This document shows, piece by piece, positions 9,901 to 16,542 of a DNA stretch of 23,078 nucleotides (position 1 is the stretch's first letter; every line of letters starts with the position of its first letter). The position numbers were made by a program, and so were the translations under genes. Source of the DNA: Alphaproteobacteria bacterium (GTDB lineage: Bacteria; Pseudomonadota; Alphaproteobacteria; Paracaedibacterales; CAIULA01); contig JAIEMR010000092.1 of the NCBI GenBank assembly GCA_019751935.1, forward strand, positions 1 through 23,078, given 5' to 3'. Under the pieces are notes generated by a model, which was given only the letters and a program-made list of their open reading frames with translations, was not told where the DNA came from and made no database searches.

Positions 9901-10402
9901 AACGCAAACCAATGTAAATTTGGCAGGTATTATCCTTTCAAAACAAGAACGAACCTCCAAGACTGGGCAAAAATTTGCCTTTGTTTCGCTTTCGGATGCA
10001 TATGGCGTCTATGAGGTCGCCTTTTTCTCGGAAACCTATGCACAAATCAGGGACAGGCTAATTCCAGGAAAAGCTGTTTTTATCAGCGCTGCTTTAAGAG
10101 CCGACGGGGAAGGGTATCGCTTGACAGGGCAAGGTTTAGAGTTTCTTGATCAAAAGACTCAAAATCAAAATGTATTTTTATGGGCTGATGAAACATTGGA
10201 TGTTAAGACATTAAAAAGCATTTTGGCAAGTTGTTCTAAGGGGTCGGCCGCGGTGCATTTGGGAATTGTGATTTCCGGTCTTCCTGGTCTTCGAATGATT
10301 TTGCCAGACCGATACGAAATTACAGCAGATCATCGTTCCCGTTTGATGAGTATTGCGGGAGTAAAAAGTAGTGAAAAAGAAAACCTTAGGAAATCTGCAT
10401 AA
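6956..10402 (+). CDS. dnaE: DNA polymerase III alpha subunit DnaE
   Basis: This is the replicative C-family polymerase subunit. The 1148-aa product begins with a PHP domain (HLRLHSAYSLAEGA, GITDTSNLFGA) whose metal-binding motifs are degenerate, as in E. coli, so separate epsilon proofreading is expected. The catalytic aspartates are Asp404 and Asp406 in PDFDVDF and Asp560 in KFDFLGL. GPGRGSGAGSLVAW and YGFNKSHSAPYALLAYQTAY are the conserved palm and fingers segments. A beta-clamp-binding pentapeptide, QVLLF, sits at residues 912-916 after the helix-hairpin-helix region. An OB fold follows (around 980-1060, LAGIILSKQERTSKTGQKFA). The start ATG has only AAGG one base upstream, which is too close for a normal ribosome binding site, but the N-terminal PHP sequence begins in the usual place. 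It is preceded by a 79-bp gap after dxr. Confidence 0.98.
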   Translation: MQNLPFIHLRLHSAYSLAEGAIHTKNISKLCKINDMPAIGITDTSNLFGALEIAMACAEEGIQPIIGCQVNLSFADKTPFAPIVLLAQNEEGYLNLLKLVSHSYLRGEGNEGPYLTLTELTEKNEGLIVLTGGHMGPIGRFLQMQEREKAVQLLKTFQDIFKDRLYIELMRHGLADQKRLEPQFLELAFEHNIPLVATNDVFFDKPDMFEAHDALLCVAEGSYVSQEARRKVTAHHYFKSSDEMKKLFSDLPEAVQNTALIAQRCHFMPRPHKPILPPYPTESGLSETEELRQQAKIGLEKRLEQEVYPLHKDASTHADLRETYLKRLDYELGIIEKMGFPGYFLVVSDFIKWAKDQGIPVGPGRGSGAGSLVAWVLTITDMDPIRFNLLFERFLNPERVSMPDFDVDFCQDRRDEVIQYVRGKYGDDRVAHIITFGKLQARAVIRDVGRVLQMPYGQVDRISKLIPNNPANPVTLEQALELEPALKQQKEEDETVSRLIDIGIKLEGLYRHASTHAAGVVIGDRPLHDLVPLYKDEKSVLPATQFNMKYVEAAGLLKFDFLGLKTLTVIEKCCQMLRTKGIDFQIGTIPLDDPKTFELLCKVEVVGVFQLESAGMRDVLRKLRPDRFEDLIALVALYRPGPMDDIPRYLACKHGEEKVSYLHPSLQPILEPTYGVMVYQEQVMQIAQVLGGYTLGAADLLRRAMGKKIKSEMDAQRALFTEGAIKNGVEPPVASQIFDQMAKFAGYGFNKSHSAPYALLAYQTAYLKANYPLEFFAATMTYDMHNTDKINVYRQDLERANIPLLSPDLNCSDVEYTVEGNAVRYALAAIKNVGAQAMETVILERKANGPYKTLGDLAARLDPRAVNKRQLENLVAAGALDSIHKNRQQTFIAIDMILAQAQLTRQERQNKQVLLFGGGKGESKTINITVPICDEWNMLEKLQKEFDALGFYLSAHPLDMYRDVLEKLGLTQSQNLIGKASSTQTNVNLAGIILSKQERTSKTGQKFAFVSLSDAYGVYEVAFFSETYAQIRDRLIPGKAVFISAALRADGEGYRLTGQGLEFLDQKTQNQNVFLWADETLDVKTLKSILASCSKGSAAVHLGIVISGLPGLRMILPDRYEITADHRSRLMSIAGVKSSEKENLRKSA

Positions 10403-10532
10403 AGCTCTTTATTGATGCGGAGATCAACTTGTTTTTAAAGCAAGAATTGTTTAGCTCACTGTGCAGGTAATTTCAGATAAGGATTTTCGATTTTCAGAGG
10501 GTGGTTGTGTTTGCGGATATTGTTGTAGCCTT

Positions 10533-10591
10533 TGCGGGGCCCACCTATCCAGGCTCCCCACGGCGCTGCCCTCCCCACACGCCACCTCGAC
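10533..10591. repeat. GC-rich block, possible dispersed repeat or structured RNA
   Basis: The 59-nt block has 44 G or C bases inside AT-rich flanks. It contains short complementary runs (GGGG at 10536-10539 with CCCC further along) but no long perfect stem. Sharp composition and open frames without codon-like constraint suggest a mobile repeat or a structured RNA rather than a gene. Only one copy is visible in this window, so repeat status is an inference. Confidence 0.3.
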
Positions 10592-10682
10592 AAAACTCTG
10601 CCATTGCCTTTTTGCATTACTCAAAAAGCTTACAAACAACAATCCAAAAAGAAAGTATCACCTTTCCGTTTAGTAGCCTATA

Positions 10683-10706
10683 ATACCAATACGCGCGTAC
10701 TGATAT
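10683..10706. repeat. 24-bp near-perfect palindrome
   Basis: The sequence reads as its own reverse complement at 20 of 24 positions, with a perfect 10-bp core TACGCGCGTA at 10690-10699. The two mismatched pairs are of the A/C type on one strand and G/T on the other, so an RNA copy from the minus strand could still pair by wobble. It does not match a dif or parS site as I know them. It could be an operator or the end of a repeat. Confidence 0.5.
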
Positions 10707-10904
10707 CTTTGGCTAAGCAGGCCTTCATAATTCAAAACTATAAAAGCAGCCCTCAATAGAGCTCATCTCGGACCCAACATCCTCGGGTCTTTCTAACCAC
10801 CAAATCTAATATAGGTGAATAATCCTAATAAAATGTTAAAAGCCAGCAAGAATTTCTCTAGGGTTTTTTATTGTTCGTTTAAAATAATCTGCACGCCGAG
10901 TTGT

Positions 10905-11774
10905 TTATAAAATCCTCTTTTTTACTTTCATTCCAATAACATCTTTTCCTGGTTCCCAAGAAGACTCACCGAACGGAACCTTGTATTCTTCTAATCTCTC
11001 AATAACAAATCCGGCACGTTTAACATAATGTGCCAGCTCATCTGGGCTCATAAATAACATTTGATTGGGTATGGTAACCCCATGGCTTCGAGCCCATGTT
11101 TTCGTTGCCTCTGATATATGCTCAAGGACATTTGTGCAGTAGCCAGGAAATTCTTGGCCTTCGCTTTTTCTCTTTTCGTAGACATTTTTAAAGCTCTCAT
11201 AGAATGGAGATTCTATATTCAAGGTTGTTATATACCAAGCACCACCAAAAGCCGTGATTTCAAATAATTTAGAAATGCTAGCTTCAAATTCTGCAGGCGT
11301 TAAGAATTGCATAACATTGTTTATTAAACCAAAATGAACAGATTCAGATGTCAGGTAACATTCGTGTGGGAATTTTCCTAATGAGAATCTTACATGAGTA
11401 AGGTTATTGGCTAAATTATTCTGATGCATTTCCTCTAGGAAAATTAATAAATGCCTTTCTTCAATATCATTTAAGATGTAATTTTGCGCTCCTCTTTTTA
11501 AGACTTCTATGGCAACATTTCCCATAGCGGCGCCTACTTCGTATATTCTTTTTCCATGGTTGATCGGATCGCATATTTGCTGCAAAAATTCTAAGGTTAG
11601 AGTGTTAAATGGCAAAAATTGCCAGCCATTGTTATTGACTGTTGGTCTGCGGTTTTTATCGAATAGCTTGGGAATTTCATCTAAAGATAATTGCTTTGAC
11701 CTTTCCTTAAGTTCTTTTGGAGATATCAGTCCCTCATTATCTAAAGCATCTATGGCTTTTGTTAACATACTCAT
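10905..11774 (-). CDS. Class I SAM-dependent methyltransferase-like protein
   Basis: The 289-aa product has a Rossmann methyltransferase core. Motif I is IYEVGAAMGNVAIEVLKRG (a GxxxG variant), the following acidic residue lies in LNDIEERHL, and a motif IV-like region reads VHFGLINNVMQFL, then FGGAWYITTL. About 75 residues precede the core, and a helical C-terminal part ends in a basic tail (MKVKKRIL). No signal peptide or membrane segment is seen. The specific substrate is not recognisable. The ATG at 11774 has its nearest purine-rich site, AAGGG, 13 nt upstream; a second ATG two codons in is equally possible. It follows folE by 28 bp on the same strand, which suggests an apaG-folE-methyltransferase transcript, although a direct role in pterin metabolism is only a guess. 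Confidence 0.75.
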   Translation of the reverse strand: MSMLTKAIDALDNEGLISPKELKERSKQLSLDEIPKLFDKNRRPTVNNNGWQFLPFNTLTLEFLQQICDPINHGKRIYEVGAAMGNVAIEVLKRGAQNYILNDIEERHLLIFLEEMHQNNLANNLTHVRFSLGKFPHECYLTSESVHFGLINNVMQFLTPAEFEASISKLFEITAFGGAWYITTLNIESPFYESFKNVYEKRKSEGQEFPGYCTNVLEHISEATKTWARSHGVTIPNQMLFMSPDELAHYVKRAGFVIERLEEYKVPFGESSWEPGKDVIGMKVKKRIL

Positions 11775-11802
11775 TATTTTTGCCGCACCCTTAAGATCAA
11801 TT

Positions 11803-12396
11803 TCACCGCATAGAACTGCTTTTACTTTGAATCATGCTCATGATTTCTTTGCGCAGGTTATTATCTGACTTTAAAAGCCCAGTGACTTGGCAGGTTATCA
11901 TGCTAGACCCTGGCTTATTAATGCCTCTTGATGTCATGCAATGATGATTTGCCTCTATGACGACAATGACTCCTTGAGGTTGAAGGATGTGGTCAATGGT
12001 ATCGGCAATTTCTGCTGTCATTTTTTCTTGAATTTGAAGGCGTTTGGCGAAAATCTCAACAATTCTGGCAAGTTTGCTGATCCCAACGACGCGTTTATTG
12101 GGAAGATATGCTACGTGGGCAACTCCAATAATGGGCGCCAGATGATGTTCACAATGAGATTCAAAACGAATATCTCGCAGGAGGACAATTTCATCATAAC
12201 CAGCGACTTCTTTAAAGGTTTTGGCAAGATAGGCGGCAGGATCTACCTCGTAGCCACTAAAATATTCCTCAAAAGCCTTAACAACTCGGGACGGAGTTTC
12301 TTTTAATCCTTCCCGTTCAGGCGAATCTCCAGTCCATGCAATTAATGTCCGAACTGCTGCTTCGGCTTCTTCTCTTGTTGGGCGCATAATACTCAC
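11803..12396 (-). CDS. folE: GTP cyclohydrolase I
   Basis: FolE converts GTP to 7,8-dihydroneopterin triphosphate, the first step of tetrahydrofolate (and pterin or queuosine-type) synthesis. The 197-aa product has the zinc and active-site motifs: ESHCEHHLAPIIG (Cys and His ligands) and ANHHCMTSRG (third ligand Cys). It also has VVGISKLARIVEIFAKRLQIQ and the C-terminal CQVTGLLK. The N-terminal TREEAEAAVRTLIAWTGD and GLKETPSRV are normal. The chosen start is a GTG at 12396, with AAAGGA 4 nt upstream; an ATG three codons later is an alternative, but its spacing to that site is long. It lies 18 bp after apaG. Confidence 0.97.
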   Translation of the reverse strand: MSIMRPTREEAEAAVRTLIAWTGDSPEREGLKETPSRVVKAFEEYFSGYEVDPAAYLAKTFKEVAGYDEIVLLRDIRFESHCEHHLAPIIGVAHVAYLPNKRVVGISKLARIVEIFAKRLQIQEKMTAEIADTIDHILQPQGVIVVIEANHHCMTSRGINKPGSSMITCQVTGLLKSDNNLRKEIMSMIQSKSSSMR

Positions 12397-12414
12397 TTAA
12401 TCCTTTAAAATAAG

Positions 12415-12822
12415 CTAATTAATAGAAGTTGTCTCGAAAGGACTATCGAGTGAGAAGGCAGGGACCTCAACTTGAAATCTGTCGCCATTTTCTTTTTCCA
12501 TAACATAAAAACCAACCATTATCCCCGAGGGAGTAGGAAGCGGAGTTCCGCTCGTGTATTCAAAAGTATCGCCGGGTTTTAAAAATGGTTCTTCACCTAC
12601 CACTCCGTCTCCCCAAACTTCTTGGATCCTGCCAAATCCGTCTGTGATTTTCCAGTATCGTTTTCTGAGCTGAAAGCGCTCTTCCCCTAAATTTTCAATG
12701 CGAATATGATACGCCCATAAAAATTCGTTACTCTCAGGAATGGACTGGCCGTCTAGATAGATTGGGTACACTGTAATGCGAACAGTTTCGGTTGTTTGGG
12801 TGTAGGAAAGGAGTTGTTGCAT
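12415..12822 (-). CDS. apaG: ApaG family protein
   Basis: ApaG (DUF525) proteins are small fibronectin-III-like beta proteins with a GxGxxG motif. Genetic links to metal-ion resistance and diadenosine tetraphosphate levels have been reported in enterobacteria, but the biochemical role is unsettled. The 135-aa product shows the family features: FLWAYHIRIENLGEERFQL, YWKITDG, VWGDGVVGEEP (the GxGxxG), LKPGDTFEYTSGTPLPTPSG and MVGFYVM. The ORF could extend upstream to 12900, but GGGGA sits 7 nt before the ATG at 12822 and the family begins there, so the extension is rejected. It heads the minus-strand run with folE and the methyltransferase-like gene, divergent from the TPR gene. Confidence 0.95.
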   Translation of the reverse strand: MQQLLSYTQTTETVRITVYPIYLDGQSIPESNEFLWAYHIRIENLGEERFQLRKRYWKITDGFGRIQEVWGDGVVGEEPFLKPGDTFEYTSGTPLPTPSGIMVGFYVMEKENGDRFQVEVPAFSLDSPFETTSIN

Positions 12823-12975
12823 TTTATCTTCCCCGAAATTTGGTATTATTTTTATGGTGCTAACGATAGAACAGCTAACTTTTTTATAACGAAAATGCAC
12901 AAGTGTTGCTATAGTACTGTTAATATATCATTTTTTATGCTCCCGATGACACCAAGATTTTGAGGTTTTTAAAGT

Positions 12976-13695
12976 ATGGCTGATAAATTCGATGAATTTT
13001 TAGAAGAAGTAGAACAAGATATTAGGCACGAACGGTTAGAGAAACTATGGAAAGAGTACGGTAAAACTGTAATCATTGCAGTTGTTGGTGTGCTGGCTTT
13101 AACGGCTGGATTTATGGCCTGGAAAAATCATCAACATAAACAATATTTAGTCCTTTCTGAGCAATTTGTAGGGGCGCAAAATCTTATTGCCCAAGGGAAA
13201 ACTGCAGAAGCAATCGGTGTGATGCAAGCTCTTTCCAAAGGATCTCACCAGGGGTATGCTGTTTTGGCAAGATTTCTAGAAGCCTCCCTTTTATCTAAGG
13301 AAGGAGCTGGACAAGATGTAAAAGGGGCTCAAGATATTTACGCCTCTATTGAGAAAGACAGAAATGCAGATCAGCATTTTCGCGATTTGGCAACTTTCTT
13401 TAGTGTAAATCTCGAGATTGATCGTCTTCCAAGTGTTCCAGATGAGGCAACTGTTAAAAAGCTTATAGATACACTTGAGCCTTTAACAAAATCGGATAAC
13501 CCTTGGCATTCAATCGCAAAGGAATTAAAAGGATTGCTTTTATATAAGCAAAATAAAACAGCAGAAGCTTCGGAAATTTTTATTTCCTTGATACAAGATG
13601 CAAAATCTCCAGCAGAACTTAGAATGCGTGCCCAGCTTATGAGCCAGGTTTTAGTGGGGCATTTATCTGAAAATAAAGAGGCCAAGAAAGATTAA
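12976..13695 (+). CDS. Membrane-anchored TPR-like protein (YfgM/TPR_21 family)
   Basis: The 239-aa product has a short cytosolic N-terminus beginning MADKFDEFLEEVEQDIRHER. A single membrane helix follows at about 31-49 (TVIIAVVGVLALTAGFMAW). The periplasmic part consists of helical TPR-like repeats (AQNLIAQGKTAEAIGVMQAL; LLLYKQNKTAEASEIF). This is the layout of the YfgM/DUF2133 family, whose E. coli member associates with SecYEG and periplasmic chaperones. The gene is in the conserved position directly before bamB (8-bp gap) and der. The ATG at 12976 has GAGG about 10 nt upstream. In many gammaproteobacteria hisS precedes it; here apaG is divergent instead. Function in this organism is inferred from family and context. 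Confidence 0.85.
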   Translation: MADKFDEFLEEVEQDIRHERLEKLWKEYGKTVIIAVVGVLALTAGFMAWKNHQHKQYLVLSEQFVGAQNLIAQGKTAEAIGVMQALSKGSHQGYAVLARFLEASLLSKEGAGQDVKGAQDIYASIEKDRNADQHFRDLATFFSVNLEIDRLPSVPDEATVKKLIDTLEPLTKSDNPWHSIAKELKGLLLYKQNKTAEASEIFISLIQDAKSPAELRMRAQLMSQVLVGHLSENKEAKKD

Positions 13696-13703
13696 GGGAC
13701 CTA

Positions 13704-15026
13704 ATGAAAATAATTAATAAACTCATAATTGCGGCTACTTGGGCCGCTTTTGTCTTATTCGCTTTTATCTTATCAGGGTGCGATACAAAAGATACGACTC
13801 CACTTCCAGGAGAAAGGGAGTCCTTTATCATTTTGAATCAATCTTTGCTACCTGATCCTACGATTGTTCAGCAGCCTGTTACAATTGCTGCTCCTGTGGT
13901 GAATCAAAACTGGCCTCAACTTGGAGGAAATACTGCGCATGCAATGCCACCGTTGGTCTTAGCTGAGAATCCACAAAAGGTGTGGGAAGTAAGCATGGGC
14001 TATGGCTCTAATGATGAACAACGTCTTGTTGCAGGTGTTGTTGTCGATCAAGGTGTGGCTTATGGAATGGATTCCGCTGGAACGGTATATGCCATTAATG
14101 CAATTTCGGGCGAGTCTTTGTGGAATCAGTCAACGACACCTGAAGACGAGCGCGGTCAACCTTTTGGTGGAGGTGTTTCCATTGATAGGGGCGTTTTGTA
14201 CGCGGCGACCTCGTTCGGTGAAGTTTTGGCAATGGATCCAAAAGATGGAAAAATTCTATGGAGAGCCAGCGCTATGTCACCAATTCGGTCCGCTCCAACA
14301 GTCAAAGATGGACGTGTTTATATTGTAACGATTAGCAATGAAGCTCATGCTTTTGATGCTAAGACAGGTTCTAGCATATGGACTCATTCAGGGATTGTTG
14401 AGCAAGCGACATTGTTAGGTTCTGCAAGTCCGGCCGTGGTTGATAACGTTGTTATTGTTGCGTACTCGTCTGGTGAGGTTACAGCACTGCAAGCAGAGAA
14501 TGGGCACGTATTGTGGGCAGATATGCTTACCTCTGCTGTAAGAATTGATACTGTTTCCAGTATTCCTCATATCAGAGCGCGTCCTGTTGTTTATGACAAT
14601 CAAGTGATTGCTATTAGTCATGGGGGTCGTATGACAGCGATTGATCTAAAGTCAGGGGCGCGTCAGTGGCAAAAAGAAGTGGGCGGCGTTAGAACACCTG
14701 CCGTTAGCGGAGATTGGGTCTTTATTTTAATCGAGCAGGGCGAAGTTATATGCCTTCATCGCCAAACTGGGCAAGTCCGCTGGGCAGCAAATTTGCCAAA
14801 ACTTACAAAAGAAGACAAAAAAGCCATCTATTGGGCAGGTCCTGTGATTGCTGGTTCAGAGCTGCTTTTCTGTGGGACAAATGGACAAGTGCAGTTCTTA
14901 TCCATAAAGGATGGCAAGCCAACGAAAACATTGGAATTTGATGGCGAAAGTATTTTCTCCCCAGTTATTGCTGATAAAACCCTCTATGTGTTGACAGATC
15001 AGGCACAATTACATGCATGGAGATAG
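13704..15026 (+). CDS. bamB: Outer membrane assembly lipoprotein BamB
   Basis: BamB is the beta-propeller lipoprotein of the BAM complex, which inserts beta-barrel proteins into the outer membrane. The 440-aa product has a lipoprotein signal with lipobox LSGC and lipidated Cys26. A run of PQQ-like blades follows: TVYAINAISGESLWN, EVLAMDPKDGKILWR, AHAFDAKTGSSIWT, EVTALQAENGHVLWA, MTAIDLKSGARQWQ, EVICLHRQTGQVRWA, VQFLSIKDGKP and the closing QLHAWR. That is about eight blades, as expected. AGGGA precedes the ATG. The gene sits between the TPR gene and der (14-bp overlap with der), the usual order. The residue after the lipidated Cys is Asp, which in E. coli would favour inner-membrane retention; whether that rule holds here is unknown. 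Confidence 0.95.
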   Translation: MKIINKLIIAATWAAFVLFAFILSGCDTKDTTPLPGERESFIILNQSLLPDPTIVQQPVTIAAPVVNQNWPQLGGNTAHAMPPLVLAENPQKVWEVSMGYGSNDEQRLVAGVVVDQGVAYGMDSAGTVYAINAISGESLWNQSTTPEDERGQPFGGGVSIDRGVLYAATSFGEVLAMDPKDGKILWRASAMSPIRSAPTVKDGRVYIVTISNEAHAFDAKTGSSIWTHSGIVEQATLLGSASPAVVDNVVIVAYSSGEVTALQAENGHVLWADMLTSAVRIDTVSSIPHIRARPVVYDNQVIAISHGGRMTAIDLKSGARQWQKEVGGVRTPAVSGDWVFILIEQGEVICLHRQTGQVRWAANLPKLTKEDKKAIYWAGPVIAGSELLFCGTNGQVQFLSIKDGKPTKTLEFDGESIFSPVIADKTLYVLTDQAQLHAWR

Positions 15027-16416
15027 TAAAGATTTACCCTTGGTGGCGCTGGTTGGGCGCCCGAATGTAGGAAAATCGACGCTTTTTAATCGGCTTGTCG
15101 GAAAGCGCCTAGCGCTTGTCCATAACCAACCCGGTGTAACGCGCGACAGAAAAGAAGCTGTTGCTGATTTTATAGGTCTTACTTTCAGGGTAATCGATAC
15201 ACCGGGCTTGATGGACCCCAGTGCAAAAGAAATTACCAAAGAGCTATCGGAGGGAATGCGGCAGCAAACCTTATCCGCCATTAAATCAGCTAAGGTGGTT
15301 TTATTTGTGATTGATGGCATTGAAGGGTGTACGCCATACGACCTCGAGCTTTCAAGATTTCTGAGGCAGCAAAATAAACCGATTATTGTCCTTGTCAATA
15401 AATCGGAAGGAAAACATAGCATTCAAGGAATTTCCGATGCGGCCTCGCTAGGTCTTGGTGAACCCATAGCTGTGTCAGCAGAGCATGGACTTGGAATGTC
15501 AGACTTAGAGTTTGCGTTAAGACCGTTTATTGATACTCCTGAAATAGCCGAAGAATTTGAGGAAGAAGATGAAGGGGAGAGAGAAAAGCGCCCCCTAAAT
15601 TTAGCTATTATGGGACGACCCAATGTTGGGAAATCGACCCTTGTTAATACTCTTTTAGGTGAAAAGCGTCAGCTAACTGCCGATATGCCAGGCGTTACAC
15701 GGGATGCCATTGCCCTTTCGTGGGAATTTGAAGGCAGATCCATTCAGCTTGTTGATACAGCCGGTATCAGGCGTCAAAGCCGTGTGCAAGAAGCTGTTGA
15801 ACGCTTAGCCGTTATGGACGCTCAAAGAACCCTCAGGTTTGCCGACGTGGTGGTGCTGGTTATTGATGGCTCGCTTCCTGAACGTGAACTGATTGAAAAG
15901 CAGGATTTGGCTTTGGCCAGCGAAGTGATTGAAGAGGGAAGAGCGTTAATCCTAGCCATTAATAAATGGGACATGGTTCAAAAAAAAGAACAGCTTTTAA
16001 AGCATTTAAGGGAACAGCTTGATGTTCATTTCGCTCAAGCGCGAGGGATTGCCTGCGTGCCGATTTCAGCATTAAAAGAGCAGAATATGGAATCTTTGAT
16101 GAAAGCTGTTTTCAAAGTTGAAAAGGCATGGAATCGACGTTTGCCGACAGCTGAGCTTAATAGATGGCTACAATTTAAGGTGGATAATCACCCCGCGCCG
16201 ATTGTATCTGGTAAACGGATTCGTCCTAAATATATGACGCAGATTAAATCCCGCCCGCCTACCTTTATGGTTTTCACAACCAAAGCAGGCGATATGCCAG
16301 ATTCTTACAAACGTTATCTAATTAACGGCCTTAGAGAGGATTTTGACATGCCTGGTATCCCTATCCGCGTCAACTTCAAGAGCAGTAAGAATCCCTACGA
16401 TACTGGGAAGAGTTGA
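15013..16416 (+). CDS. der: Ribosome-associated GTPase Der (EngA)
   Basis: Der is an essential double GTPase for 50S ribosomal subunit maturation. The 467-aa product has two tandem G domains. The first has GRPNVGKST at 15-23, DTPG at 62-65 and NKSE at 129-132. The second has GRPNVGKST at 201-209, then VDTAG and INKWD. A C-terminal KH-like domain follows (KYMTQIKSRPPTFMVFTTKA to GIPIRVNFKSSKNPY). An acidic linker (EEFEEEDEGEREKR) joins the G domains. The first G4 motif ends in Glu rather than Asp, which I believe is common in alphaproteobacterial Der. The start ATG lies inside the last codons of bamB, so translation is probably coupled; AGG about 9 nt upstream can serve as ribosome binding site. 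Confidence 0.98.
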   Translation: MHGDSKDLPLVALVGRPNVGKSTLFNRLVGKRLALVHNQPGVTRDRKEAVADFIGLTFRVIDTPGLMDPSAKEITKELSEGMRQQTLSAIKSAKVVLFVIDGIEGCTPYDLELSRFLRQQNKPIIVLVNKSEGKHSIQGISDAASLGLGEPIAVSAEHGLGMSDLEFALRPFIDTPEIAEEFEEEDEGEREKRPLNLAIMGRPNVGKSTLVNTLLGEKRQLTADMPGVTRDAIALSWEFEGRSIQLVDTAGIRRQSRVQEAVERLAVMDAQRTLRFADVVVLVIDGSLPERELIEKQDLALASEVIEEGRALILAINKWDMVQKKEQLLKHLREQLDVHFAQARGIACVPISALKEQNMESLMKAVFKVEKAWNRRLPTAELNRWLQFKVDNHPAPIVSGKRIRPKYMTQIKSRPPTFMVFTTKAGDMPDSYKRYLINGLREDFDMPGIPIRVNFKSSKNPYDTGKS

Positions 16417-16493
16417 GGATCTCTGTAAAGGGGAAAAAACTTAGCATTATAAACTTTTTTATACCTCAAAAGCGTTTTATTCAGGGTTTATAG

Positions 16494-16516
16494 AAAGCAG
16501 CCGTAAAGCCTGCTTT
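16494..16516 (+). terminator. Possible weak terminator after der
   Basis: A 7-bp perfect stem, AAAGCAG (16494-16500) with CTGCTTT (16510-16516), has a 9-nt loop and continues into TTCCTCT. The T tract is poor and the stem short, so this is only a possible intrinsic terminator between der and the methyltransferase gene. Confidence 0.3.
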
Positions 16517-16542
16517 TCCTCTAAACTGATGAGGTACATAAA

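Larger units (their letters stand above)
10403..10904. other. 500-bp non-coding region with GC-rich block
   Basis: This lies between the convergent ends of dnaE and the minus-strand methyltransferase-like gene. Just after dnaE, TTGAT/ATCAA around GCGGAG is a weak hairpin followed by a T-rich stretch. Positions 10533-10591 are about 75% G+C by count, against a clearly AT-rich surround. All three plus-strand frames are open across about 10532-10673 and one minus frame across 10451-10642, but none looks like a known protein. I could not match it to SRP RNA, tmRNA, RNase P RNA or 6S RNA. A 24-bp near-perfect palindrome lies at 10683-10706. GACCC/GGGTC near 10772-10790 forms a small hairpin followed by TTTCT. 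Confidence 0.5.

Noticed and set aside
10500..10640. SRP RNA, tmRNA, RNase P RNA or 6S RNA in the GC-rich block
   Set aside because: I looked for the conserved motifs I know for these (for example the SRP GGAAGGAAGCAGCC loop region) and found none.
10451..10759. Four overlapping short ORFs in the GC-rich block
   Set aside because: All plus-strand frames and one minus frame are open because stops are rare in GC-rich DNA; no frame has a ribosome binding site plus protein-like features.
12823..12900. N-terminal extension of apaG
   Set aside because: ApaG proteins begin near the 12822 start, which has GGGGA at 7 nt; the extension reads like leader DNA.
15397..15408. NKSE instead of NKxD in the first Der G domain as a defect
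   Set aside because: I believe Glu at this position is common in alphaproteobacterial Der, and all other GTPase motifs are intact.
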